In this document: piece after piece, positions 1-6,057 of the stretch | Position numbering within the stretch: position 1 is the first letter of the stretch | How the letters are laid out: the number at the start of each line of letters is the position of its first letter | Assembly: GCA_002314565.1 (NCBI GenBank) | Contig: DCGL01000017.1 | Location: forward strand, 220-11,047 | Direction: 5' to 3' | DNA length: 10,828 bases | DNA from: Clostridiales bacterium UBA1779 | GTDB lineage: Bacteria > Bacillota > Clostridia > Oscillospirales > CAG-272 | Position numbers and translations under genes: made by a program | The notes under the pieces: generated by a model | What the model was told of the DNA's origin: nothing | What the model saw: only the letters and a program-made list of their open reading frames with translations | Databases searched by the model: none

Positions 1-109
1 TGGGAATACCGACAGTTATTGACCGATTCTCGTAAATTCCAATGAGCTCACTGATGTTTTCTCCGTAATCTCCACTATCGTTAAGCGGATATTTTGCGGA
101 TTGCCGCAT
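1..109 (-). CDS. possible N-terminal fragment of an unknown protein, running off the left edge
   Basis: A reading frame on the minus strand starts at ATG 109 and stays open for 36 codons to the window edge. The peptide begins MRQSAKYPLND and continues with a mixed hydrophilic and aliphatic sequence that reads like ordinary protein. I do not recognise a family. There is no convincing Shine-Dalgarno sequence before the ATG; the stretch before it is seven A residues. The frame also stays open upstream of the ATG without another ATG, so the start is uncertain. It would be divergent from the ATPase gene at 205. An open frame of this length can occur by chance. Confidence 0.25.
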   Translation of the reverse strand, partial: MRQSAKYPLNDSGDYGENISELIGIYENRSITVGIP

Positions 110-125
110 TTTTTTCGTATAAATA

Positions 126-154
126 TTTACAGTACATAAACAATATGCTATAAT
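126..154 (+). promoter_or_regulatory. sigma-A type promoter of the AAA ATPase gene
   Basis: TTTACA at 126-131 and TATAAT at 149-154 are separated by 17 bp, close to the vegetative consensus. Transcription would start near 161, leaving a leader of about 45 nt that contains the ribosome binding site GGAGGTG at 191-197, seven bases before the ATG at 205. Confidence 0.7.
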
Positions 155-204
155 AAGTTCATGAAAAAAGCCATCCTACTTTTTTCGCTCGGAGGTGCAA
201 TCAA

Positions 205-1503
205 ATGGAAATAAAACGAACTCAATATTTAAACCAGCTAGTCAAAAAGATGCATAACGGTCGTGTTAAAATTATCACCGGTGTCCGCAGATGCGGTAAA
301 TCTTACCTTCTGTTTAATTTGTTTTGTACATATCTGCGTCAAAACGGAGTTGGAGACGAGCAGATTATTGAGCTTGCTCTCGATGAAATCGGAAACTCAA
401 AATATCGAAACCCCTTTGAATTGGATTCCTATATCCGTCAAAAAATGACTGATAAATCCATACATTATTATGTAATGATTGACGAAATACAGTTTGTCAG
501 CGAAGTTCAAAACCCATATGTAAGCGATTCCTCAGCGAAAGTTGGTTTTGCAGATGTAATCTTAGGATTGATGAAAATTAAAAATGCCGATATTTATATA
601 ACCGGAAGCAATTCCAAAATGCTCTCCTCAGATGTTTTGACTCAGTTCCGTGACAGAGGCGACGAAATCAGGGTTTATCCTCTTTCGTATGCAGAGTTTT
701 CCTCTGCTTATACCGGAAAACCGCAAAATGCCTGGCGTGAATACGTTACTTACGGTGGTATGCCTCTTATTCTATCATTGGATACGCACGAAGAAAAAAG
801 CAAATATCTGAAAGACTTGTTTACGAAAACATATATCAAAGATGTTGTGGAACGTCACGATATTCGCAATGGCACCGAGGTTATCGAGGACTTATTGAAT
901 ATCGTTTCCTCTTCCATTGGATCTCTGACAAATCCAAACAAACTATCCAATACTTTTGCATCTGAAAAGCAGCTGCATATCACTTCGGAAACTATTGAAA
1001 CTTATCTCGGATATTTTGTAGATGCTTTCTTACTCAGGCAATCTTTACGATATGATGTCAAAGGAAAGAAATACTTAAAAACCCCATTAAAATATTATTT
1101 TACAGATATCGGTTTACGGAATGCCAGACTGAATTTCCGTCAGCAGGAAGAAGGTCATATTATGGAAAACATTCTCTATAATGACTTAATCCGACGCGGA
1201 TATGACGTAGATGTCGGAGTCGTCGAATATAATACCAGAAACGAAGATAAAAAAATCCGAAAACAGTTGGAAGTTGATTTTATCATCAACCGTGGGAATC
1301 AACGATACTATATTCAATCTGCGCTTTCTGTTTCCGACTCGGAAAAGCAGAAGCAGGAAACCGAATCTTTACTTCACATTCCGGATTCTTTCAAAAAAAT
1401 AGTAGTGGTTAAAGATAATATTGAACCATTGTATGATGAAAACGGTATTTTGTATATCGGAGTCGAACAATTCCTACTGGAAGGAACTGCGCTGCTTGAC
1501 TGA
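205..1503 (+). CDS. AAA-family ATP-binding protein with DUF4143-type C-terminus
   Basis: This 432-residue protein belongs to the large group of bacterial AAA ATPases with a C-terminal DUF4143 region. Visible motifs are the Walker A loop GVRRCGKS (residues 26-33), the Walker B strand YVMIDEIQ (89-96), a sensor-1-like YITGSNS (131-137), a conserved FRDRG (148-152) and the family signature YGGMP (183-187). The C-terminal third has Glu321, then EVDF (356-359) and a strand ending in YYIQ (368-371). This is a PD-(D/E)XK-like arrangement in which Gln371 replaces the usual lysine, so nuclease activity is doubtful. Length is normal for the family. The start is supported by GGAGGTG seven bases upstream. 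The family is widespread, patchily distributed and of unknown cellular role. The gene stands alone with its own promoter, and its AT-rich sequence resembles its right neighbour more than the 3' half of the window. Confidence 0.93.
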   Translation: MEIKRTQYLNQLVKKMHNGRVKIITGVRRCGKSYLLFNLFCTYLRQNGVGDEQIIELALDEIGNSKYRNPFELDSYIRQKMTDKSIHYYVMIDEIQFVSEVQNPYVSDSSAKVGFADVILGLMKIKNADIYITGSNSKMLSSDVLTQFRDRGDEIRVYPLSYAEFSSAYTGKPQNAWREYVTYGGMPLILSLDTHEEKSKYLKDLFTKTYIKDVVERHDIRNGTEVIEDLLNIVSSSIGSLTNPNKLSNTFASEKQLHITSETIETYLGYFVDAFLLRQSLRYDVKGKKYLKTPLKYYFTDIGLRNARLNFRQQEEGHIMENILYNDLIRRGYDVDVGVVEYNTRNEDKKIRKQLEVDFIINRGNQRYYIQSALSVSDSEKQKQETESLLHIPDSFKKIVVVKDNIEPLYDENGILYIGVEQFLLEGTALLD

Positions 1504-1574
1504 ATGCTCTCAAGCAACGCCATAACGTAGGCAGTACAAAGGAAACGTCACTATGAATACTGTTAATAAATAGG

Positions 1575-1603
1575 TTGAATGGTGAAACGGTTTATTGTAT
1601 AAT
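1575..1603 (+). promoter_or_regulatory. promoter of the methyltransferase-like membrane protein gene
   Basis: TTGAAT at 1575-1580 and a perfect TATAAT at 1598-1603 are 17 bp apart. The predicted transcript starts near 1610, about 70 nt before the ATG. A GAAGGAG sequence at 1661-1667 serves as the ribosome binding site. Confidence 0.65.
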
Positions 1604-1678
1604 ATATTACGAAATTAAATAGACATTGCGAGCTGATTAGACGATTTTCATAATTGGCAGGAAGGAGAAGATAAATCA

Positions 1679-2257
1679 ATGTTATACCGTATAATGGCGG
1701 CGGTTATATTCGCTTCATTTTATTTGATATATTTAATAAAAATGCTGGATCAGAAGCGTCATGGAATTCAGACCACGCAGATCGGCAGCAGGAAAGAAAA
1801 AGGATTGCATACGGTTGAATTACTGATGTCAGTTGCAACTGTATGTGCACCGTTGTCACATATTATTTCGATAATAATCGATTGGTCTTGGCTTCCGAAT
1901 TTCTTGCGAATGATAGGAGCTGCTATAGGATTTATCGGAGTATTGATTTTTCTGATATCCGTCGCAACAATGAAAAACAGTTGGAGGGCAGGAATTCCCG
2001 AAACTGATAAAACCGAACTGATTCAAAACGGCATATATCGCTGGAGTCGAAATCCCGCATTTGTTGGATTTGATTTAATGTATATCGGGCTTAGTCTTAT
2101 GTTTTGTAACGTTGTCACTGTAATATTTTCGTTATTTGCTATCGTTATGCTGCATTTGCAGATTCTTCAGGAGGAAAAATACCTTGCCGGAGTTTTCGGA
2201 GCGGCATATATTGAGTACAAGTCAAAAGTATTTCGGTATATTGGAAGAAAGCGATAA
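1679..2257 (+). CDS. isoprenylcysteine carboxyl methyltransferase-like integral membrane protein
   Basis: This 192-residue protein has several hydrophobic segments (about 3-21, 48-67, 76-97 and a long one at 126-160). The C-terminal half carries the hallmarks of the ICMT/PEMT-like superfamily: LIQNGIYRWSRNPAFVG (114-130), where NGxY-x3-RNPxF is the typical cofactor-binding segment, and QEEKYLAGVFGAAYIEYKS (164-182), the usual EE-x-L-x4-G-x2-Y-x2-Y pattern near the C-terminus. Such proteins are predicted to use S-adenosylmethionine at the membrane, but bacterial members mostly have no known substrate. Proteins of this size in bacteria are generally annotated 'isoprenylcysteine carboxylmethyltransferase family'; bacteria normally lack prenylated CaaX proteins, so that name should not be read literally. 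The gene has its own promoter and no operon partner. Family assignment is good; function is unknown. Confidence 0.88.
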   Translation: MLYRIMAAVIFASFYLIYLIKMLDQKRHGIQTTQIGSRKEKGLHTVELLMSVATVCAPLSHIISIIIDWSWLPNFLRMIGAAIGFIGVLIFLISVATMKNSWRAGIPETDKTELIQNGIYRWSRNPAFVGFDLMYIGLSLMFCNVVTVIFSLFAIVMLHLQILQEEKYLAGVFGAAYIEYKSKVFRYIGRKR

Positions 2258-2354
2258 TATTGTTCGTAAAGCGGAGTAATAATGAGAAATCTACGATTCC
2301 GGCTTTCCCCCGAAAGAGAAACTGAAACTTCACGGACAGCCGGTCTGAACCAAA

Positions 2355-2383
2355 GGCGATGTTAAAAAAGTCTTAACATCGCC
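2355..2383. repeat. hairpin 1: 11-bp stem, 7-nt loop
   Basis: The arm GGCGATGTTAA (2355-2365) is perfectly complementary to TTAACATCGCC (2373-2383) around the loop AAAAGTC. There is no T-run after it on either strand. The GATGTTAA core is shared with the third hairpin of the same spacer. Confidence 0.75.
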
Positions 2384-2477
2384 GGCAAATTGCCCCTCGG
2401 AGGCAAACCGCGCCGCCGTTTTGCCCTAAAGTACTCAATTTAATAATAAAATCCCGGCAAAATCGGTGCAAATTTGC

Positions 2478-2510
2478 TCAAAATGCACGGTACCCGTCCG
2501 TGCATTTTGA
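2478..2510. repeat. hairpin 2: 13-bp stem, 7-nt loop
   Basis: The arm TCAAAATGCACGG (2478-2490) is perfectly complementary to CCGTGCATTTTGA (2498-2510), with loop TACCCGT. It directly abuts hairpin 3. In the plus-direction transcript the second arm contains the TTTT run, but no T-tract follows the stem. Confidence 0.8.
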
Positions 2511-2549
2511 AGGGGGATGTTAAAAACCGATGGTTTTTAACATCCCCCT
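2511..2549. terminator. hairpin 3: 18-bp perfect stem, 3-nt loop; possible bidirectional terminator
   Basis: Positions 2511-2528 and 2532-2549 are perfect inverted copies (core GGGGGATGTTAAAAACC) around the loop GAT. The symmetry and position between two converging genes suit a shared terminator about 90 bp beyond the apbE stop. Against a classical Rho-independent terminator, the plus side continues CTTTGC and the minus side TCAAAA, neither being a long T-run. A mobile or repeat-derived palindrome is the alternative. Confidence 0.45.
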
Positions 2550-2640
2550 CTTTGCTGAGTAATCAGGATGGACCGGTATTGTGCATTGCGAAAATATGTA
2601 TGGCAGAACAATACAATTCCCACGGCAAGTAAGATAAAAG

Positions 2641-3645
2641 CTAATTACCCGGGGCTGTCATATATTTTTCAAATCCGTCAGTGTATGAATAGCTGTCCTC
2701 ATAAATGAAAAGTGCCTCAAAAGCAATCCTGCCGCTTTCCTGCAGTTTACGTCCTTTTTCTTCACCCATAACCGTGAGAGCAGTTGAAAGCGCATCGGCT
2801 ATGGCAGCATTTTCCGCGAAAACAGCCACACTGCGCAATCCGTTATCCGGCGGATATCCGTTGGAAGGATTCAGTATCTGTCCGTATTTTTCACTGTCAA
2901 CCGTGAAAAAACGCTCGTAATCACCGGAAATCGAAAGCGCCGTTCCGGTGTCAGGATACAGATAAAACGGAAGAACATCTTCGGGGTTTATTGGGTCACG
3001 AACGGCAACGGTAAAAGCGGAACCGTCGGGTTTCTCTCCGAAAACAACCACGTTGCTGGTACACGAAATAATCCCTCCGCTGATTCCGGTTTGGGAGCTC
3101 AGGAATGATTTGACTGTGTCTATTGCATAGCCTTTCCCGATTCCGCCGAAGTTGACGGCAACCTTGTCACTGTCCTTGATTATACTGTTTTCCGTTAGCT
3201 TTATGTGAGATTGCCCGGTAAGCCTCAAAGCATCCGCGAGTTTGCTTTCATCAATTTCACCGTTGGCTTCAGCCTGCTGCCAGAAAAGGAGCAGAGGCTG
3301 CACGGTAACGGAAAAAGCCCCGTCCGTCAGGCTTTCAATCATCAGTGAGAGTCTGAAAATCTTAATAAGTTCAGAAGAAATTATGATTTCACCGGCAGGA
3401 GCAGCATTGAATTCGGATATGGGACTGCCCTCCTGCGTTGCACTGAGCAGGGAGTCTTTCAGGGACAAAATCTGTCCGGCCTCCTGAAAAGCACTATCAA
3501 TGGCCTCCTTTTCCCCATAAAGCTTCACTGAGATGGCAGAATCCATCTGCCAGAACACGGTTTCGGAACTGTCAGTTTTTACGGAACCGCAAGAGGTAAG
3601 AAGCAGGCACAGCAGAATGCAGAATAAAACCTGTTTGTTTTTCAT
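2641..3645 (-). CDS. apbE: FAD:protein FMN transferase, ApbE family lipoprotein
   Basis: ApbE enzymes move FMN from FAD onto a serine or threonine of extracytosolic flavoproteins. This 334-residue protein starts with a signal sequence ending in the lipobox LLTSC, so Cys19 is the predicted lipid anchor. Family motifs occur in order: TDGAFSVTVQPL (107-118), NFGGIGKGYAID (165-176, with Lys171), SGDYERFF (240-247), ILNPSNGYP (257-265) and ADALSTAL (283-290), where Asp284 and Thr288 match the metal-binding positions. Residue 256, just before ILNP, is Gln, where most ApbE proteins have His (HI-DP-TG). The NN/GGN loop is also loose (CTSN, 195-198). The ATG at 3645 overlaps the TAA of the upstream gene in TAATG, so translation is probably coupled. 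The likely client is the FMN-binding protein encoded divergently at 4749. Confidence 0.94.
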   Translation of the reverse strand: MKNKQVLFCILLCLLLTSCGSVKTDSSETVFWQMDSAISVKLYGEKEAIDSAFQEAGQILSLKDSLLSATQEGSPISEFNAAPAGEIIISSELIKIFRLSLMIESLTDGAFSVTVQPLLLFWQQAEANGEIDESKLADALRLTGQSHIKLTENSIIKDSDKVAVNFGGIGKGYAIDTVKSFLSSQTGISGGIISCTSNVVVFGEKPDGSAFTVAVRDPINPEDVLPFYLYPDTGTALSISGDYERFFTVDSEKYGQILNPSNGYPPDNGLRSVAVFAENAAIADALSTALTVMGEEKGRKLQESGRIAFEALFIYEDSYSYTDGFEKYMTAPGN

Positions 3646-4184
3646 TATCCGTGCCTCTTTTCCGAAGTAATTATTTCAAGACGGCCGGCGATTATATTCA
3701 TAATCCATCCGCCGAGCCCTCCGAATACCGCAGAGGCAATCAGCAAGACGGGCAAATACGTCAAAAGGACTCCTGTTCCGAAAAGAGTTGCTGCGGCAAA
3801 GCATTGACCGGCATTGTGCAGACCTGCACATAATATGCCGAGACCGATATAGCTCAGGCGTTTTTTAAACAGTGCTCCGATAAAAAGGCCGCAGAAGGAC
3901 AGAAATGCACCGCAGGCAGAGAAATACAGAGAGGTTGCCGAACCGAACAACAGGCCCATAATCAATACGCGTATGCAGGATACGAGGGCTGCATCCTTTT
4001 TTCCGGCAAAGAAAAAGCTTACGGTAACTGCCAGCTGTCCCAGACCGAGCTTCATTCCCGGCAGCGGTATCAGTAAATTGAGAGGGAGTAAATACTCAAG
4101 GTATGAAAGAACGAGAGCAACTCCGAGCAGCAAACCATCGCTTGTCAGCCTTCGGGTAATTGCGTTGTTATCCAATGAACGCAT
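3645..4184 (-). CDS. Gx transporter family / Hpre_diP_synt_I membrane protein (EetB-like)
   Basis: This hydrophobic protein has five or six predicted membrane segments and the family signature LIPLPGMKLGLGQLA (about residues 38-52), followed by SCIRVLIMGLLFGS (69-82) and AGLHNAGQ (120-127). The family is annotated both as 'heptaprenyl diphosphate synthase component I' and as 'Gx transporter'; it resembles ECF-type S components and is not itself a prenyl synthase. I chose the ATG at 4184 (179 residues) rather than the in-frame ATG at 4211, because AAGGAGG lies at 4197-4191, six bases before 4184, while nothing like it precedes 4211. This start overlaps the upstream gene by 17 bases and the stop overlaps the apbE start, so the three genes form a tight operon. 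Members next to NusG domain II and ApbE genes recur in flavin-based extracellular electron transfer loci, where, from memory, they are called EetB. Confidence 0.88.
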   Translation of the reverse strand: MRSLDNNAITRRLTSDGLLLGVALVLSYLEYLLPLNLLIPLPGMKLGLGQLAVTVSFFFAGKKDAALVSCIRVLIMGLLFGSATSLYFSACGAFLSFCGLFIGALFKKRLSYIGLGILCAGLHNAGQCFAAATLFGTGVLLTYLPVLLIASAVFGGLGGWIMNIIAGRLEIITSEKRHG

Positions 4185-4554
4185 CGATGCCCTCCTTGAC
4201 CGTACTGACAATTTTCACGGATACACCTGCAGGAGCACAAACGAGCGTCTCACCGATTTTCGAAATTTTGCCGGTTTTTATGCATATTCCGTCAGGGCAA
4301 TTGCTTTCGGCGACGGACACTTTTCCGTCCTCAATCAAAATCAGCATGGAATACTGCCCGCATTGTATTGGAATTTCTCTGTCAGATGACAAAGAATAGG
4401 TTTCCGAAGCACGTCCGTCACGGTAGGAAATTACCGCAAATGAGTTTTCCGCTGCAGACGCTTTTGAAAGAAGAGGACACAGCAATAAAAGGCCGGAAAG
4501 AAGAATACATATCGCTGCCGGTATTGCATCCCACGGCGTGATGCTTTTTTTCAT
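4168..4554 (-). CDS. NusG domain II-containing membrane-anchored protein (EetA-like)
   Basis: This 128-residue protein has one N-terminal membrane segment (about residues 9-30) followed by a NusG_II-type beta domain facing outside. The diagnostic region is NCPDGICIKTGKIS (85-98) followed by GETLVCAPAGVSVKI (101-115), the usual CPD-x-C-x-x-tG ... C-x-P pattern, with Cys86, Cys91 and Cys106. Despite the name, this is unrelated to transcription factor NusG function. Such stand-alone proteins are typically next to Gx-family membrane proteins and ApbE, as here. The three cysteines might bind a metal or form a disulfide, which is speculation. The start follows AAGGAGGA by six bases. It is the first gene of the leftward operon and has a perfect promoter close upstream. 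From memory it corresponds to EetA of Gram-positive extracellular electron transfer loci. Confidence 0.88.
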   Translation of the reverse strand: MKKSITPWDAIPAAICILLSGLLLLCPLLSKASAAENSFAVISYRDGRASETYSLSSDREIPIQCGQYSMLILIEDGKVSVAESNCPDGICIKTGKISKIGETLVCAPAGVSVKIVSTVKEGIDAFIG

Positions 4555-4580
4555 TTGGTGTCCTCCTTCTTTTTTTCAGC

Positions 4581-4609
4581 ATTATAACATAATGGGCGGA
4601 GTTTGTCAA
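4581..4609 (-). promoter_or_regulatory. consensus promoter of the leftward NusGII-Gx-apbE operon
   Basis: Read on the minus strand, TTGACA (4609-4604) and TATAAT (4586-4581) are a perfect match to the sigma-A consensus with a 17-bp spacer. The leader is only about 20 nt. The -10 lies in a short palindrome CATTAT-AAC-ATAATG (4580-4594, plus strand), which may be coincidental because TATAAT contributes most of it. Confidence 0.85.
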
Positions 4610-4687
4610 ATTGCCTTTTTTCAGGAAAGCCGGACCTTTCCGCTTCTCGGATTTGCAGAAACAATATCCGGATAAACGAAAAAACTG

Positions 4688-4716
4688 TTGACAAAAAGAA
4701 TAATGTTTGATATAAT
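4688..4716 (+). promoter_or_regulatory. consensus promoter of the rightward FMN-binding protein / TetR operon
   Basis: TTGACA at 4688-4693 and TATAAT at 4711-4716 have a perfect 17-bp spacer. The predicted start is near 4723, giving a leader of about 26 nt that contains GGAGG (4738-4742), six bases before the ATG at 4749. Such a strong core promoter suggests that a repressor sets the level; see the overlapping inverted repeat. Confidence 0.85.
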
Positions 4717-4734
4717 TAAACCGCAAGTTTAATT
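4714..4734. promoter_or_regulatory. 21-bp inverted repeat, candidate TetR operator
   Basis: AATTAAAC (4714-4721) and GTTTAATT (4727-4734) are perfect inverted copies around CGCAA. The site covers the end of the -10 box and the predicted transcription start, where a bound TetR-family dimer would block RNA polymerase. A TetR-type gene is the second gene of this transcript, so autorepression is the natural hypothesis. An AT-rich palindrome can also arise by chance. Confidence 0.5.
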
Positions 4735-4748
4735 AATGGAGGACAAAA

Positions 4749-5417
4749 ATGGGAATCGTTACAGGATATATTTGCCTTGTTTCGGCATTGCTGCTGATGC
4801 TGAAATTCATCGCAAGAATACTGCATTGGAATTACTTGAACAGGTGCCTGATGAAAATTCACAGGTACGTGGGCTTTGCGTTTATTGCCGTAAGCCTTGT
4901 TCATTTACTTCTCGTGCTCCCGGTTCTTCGGATGAGAATGGCTGTAATTACAGTATCCGGTATTCTGGCGCTTGTCATCGGCGCTATGCTGATAATACTC
5001 TGTGAATTTATGAAAAACAGGAAGAAAGAACTGAAATTTCACAGAGTGTTTTCTGCCGTGATTTTATGTATGGCTGTAATTCACGTTGTGTTTTATTATA
5101 TTGATTTTGGTATGTATAAAACCAATATAAACAGCATAGTCGTTGAAGACGTGAATATGTCAGAGATATCGGATGGAGTATATACCGGGGAATATGATGC
5201 CGGATACATATATGCGCTGGTAGAAGTGACTGTGAAAGACCATATAATTACGGATATCAGAATACTTGAGCACCGAAACGAACGCGGGTCCGGAGCGGAG
5301 ACTATTGTTAACAGCATTGTATCGGAGCAAAATCTTGAAGTGGATGCCATAGCCGGAGCAACAAACAGCAGCAAAGTAATTAATAAAGCCTGCGAAAATG
5401 CTTTGAGGGGGGACTAA
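4749..5417 (+). CDS. membrane protein: four-helix putative bis-heme domain plus FMN-binding domain
   Basis: This 222-residue protein has four predicted membrane helices (about 3-21, 38-58, 66-87, 98-119) and a C-terminal FMN_bind-type domain (about 140-222). That domain contains DGVYTGEYD (142-150), VTVKDHIITDI (160-170) and the flavinylation motif DAIAGATNSS (199-208), where Thr205 is the expected covalent FMN site. Positive residues at 22-39 and 89-99 place those loops inside, so the FMN domain faces outside. Helices 2 and 4 each carry two histidines 14 residues apart (His38/His52 and His98/His112), the spacing used in ferric-reductase-like and cytochrome b proteins to hold two stacked b hemes. 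The start has GGAGG six bases upstream. The predicted role is trans-membrane electron transfer to covalent FMN, with ApbE encoded next door. The FMN domain assignment is firm; heme binding is inference. Confidence 0.87.
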   Translation: MGIVTGYICLVSALLLMLKFIARILHWNYLNRCLMKIHRYVGFAFIAVSLVHLLLVLPVLRMRMAVITVSGILALVIGAMLIILCEFMKNRKKELKFHRVFSAVILCMAVIHVVFYYIDFGMYKTNINSIVVEDVNMSEISDGVYTGEYDAGYIYALVEVTVKDHIITDIRILEHRNERGSGAETIVNSIVSEQNLEVDAIAGATNSSKVINKACENALRGD

Positions 5418-5418
5418 A

Positions 5419-6057
5419 ATGGCAAGAAGAAAAAAAGAAGACCCCTGCGTGCACAGAGACCGGATTTCAGGTATTGCAGAGCAGCTGTTCGCTCAAAACG
5501 GAGTTGCAGCCACGTCAATGGATTTAATTGCCGGAAAGGCAGGATACAGCAAAGCAACTTTGTATGTTTATTTTAAGAACAAGGATGAAATAATAGCTTA
5601 TCTGACTTTGAAAAGCCTGCAGTTACTCAAGGAAACCGTAGTCAGAGCAATCGAAGGTCCCCAATCTTATAAAGACAAATTTGTCGGAATGGGTTTTGCA
5701 TTATCTGAATACGCGGACAAATATCCCGACTATTATCGGATAATAATGAAAACCATACAGTTTGATGAGAACAATGCGGATGACGATTATTCCGCACAGG
5801 CATTCAGGATTGGTGAGCAGATTAATATTGTGCTCCTCGGTGCTCTTTTCGAGGGTGTGGAAAAAGGCGTATTTAAAAAGAAGGAGTACAAAATCGAAGA
5901 CGTGCTGCAAATCTGGGGAATGATATCCGGACTGATTCAGATTGCGGAGCAGAAAGAAAAATATATCATCGCTGTTATCGGAAAAAGCAAAGAGGAGTTC
6001 CTGCGTGAGGGCTTCGGAAAAATCTATTCGCTTATTTCGGATGAAAAGGAAAGCTGA
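5419..6057 (+). CDS. TetR/AcrR-family transcriptional regulator
   Basis: This 212-residue protein has a typical TetR N-terminal DNA-binding domain. IAEQLFAQNGVAATSMD (19-35) leads into the helix-turn-helix IAGKAGYSKATLYVYFKNKDE (37-57), with the characteristic YxYFKNKDE end. The remaining helical part, containing SEYADKYPDYYRIIMKTIQF (94-113) and a C-terminal helix bundle, is the ligand and dimer domain; its ligand cannot be read from sequence. The ATG lies one base after the TAA of the membrane flavoprotein gene, with GAGGGGGGA as the ribosome binding site, so the two genes are one transcript. A regulator in second place behind a promoter with a palindromic overlap suggests autoregulation and control of the redox protein, perhaps also of the divergent operon. 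Confidence 0.93.
   Translation: MARRKKEDPCVHRDRISGIAEQLFAQNGVAATSMDLIAGKAGYSKATLYVYFKNKDEIIAYLTLKSLQLLKETVVRAIEGPQSYKDKFVGMGFALSEYADKYPDYYRIIMKTIQFDENNADDDYSAQAFRIGEQINIVLLGALFEGVEKGVFKKKEYKIEDVLQIWGMISGLIQIAEQKEKYIIAVIGKSKEEFLREGFGKIYSLISDEKES

Larger units (their letters stand above)
2258..2640. other. convergent intergenic region with hairpins, no gene
   Basis: This 383-bp spacer lies between the 3' end of the methyltransferase-like gene and the 3' end of the apbE gene. I see no credible reading frame. Its notable contents are three perfect inverted repeats (2355-2383, 2478-2510, 2511-2549), a perfect 10-bp palindrome GCAAATTTGC at 2468-2477, and a stretch at 2417-2473 that resembles another intergenic stretch at 6080-6138. 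The hairpins may stop transcription from both sides, although none has a good T-run. Confidence 0.7.

Noticed and set aside
205..1503. Reading the AAA/DUF4143 protein as an active PD-(D/E)XK nuclease or defence gene
   Set aside because: The catalytic-lysine position is Gln371 and there is no neighbouring defence gene; only the ATPase motifs are solid.
3973..4389. 138-codon plus-strand frame across the Gx and NusGII genes
   Set aside because: Antisense to two recognisable, overlapping genes with strong ribosome binding sites; the translation shows no domain.
4624..4641. Short hairpin GGAAAG/CTTTCC between the divergent promoters
   Set aside because: Six-base stem, upstream of both promoters, with no T-run; too weak to call an operator or terminator.
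4736..5005. Plus-strand frame starting at the ATG inside ATGGAGG
   Set aside because: Its ATG overlaps the ribosome binding site of the membrane flavoprotein gene at 4749 and has none of its own; the translation is an out-of-frame shadow.
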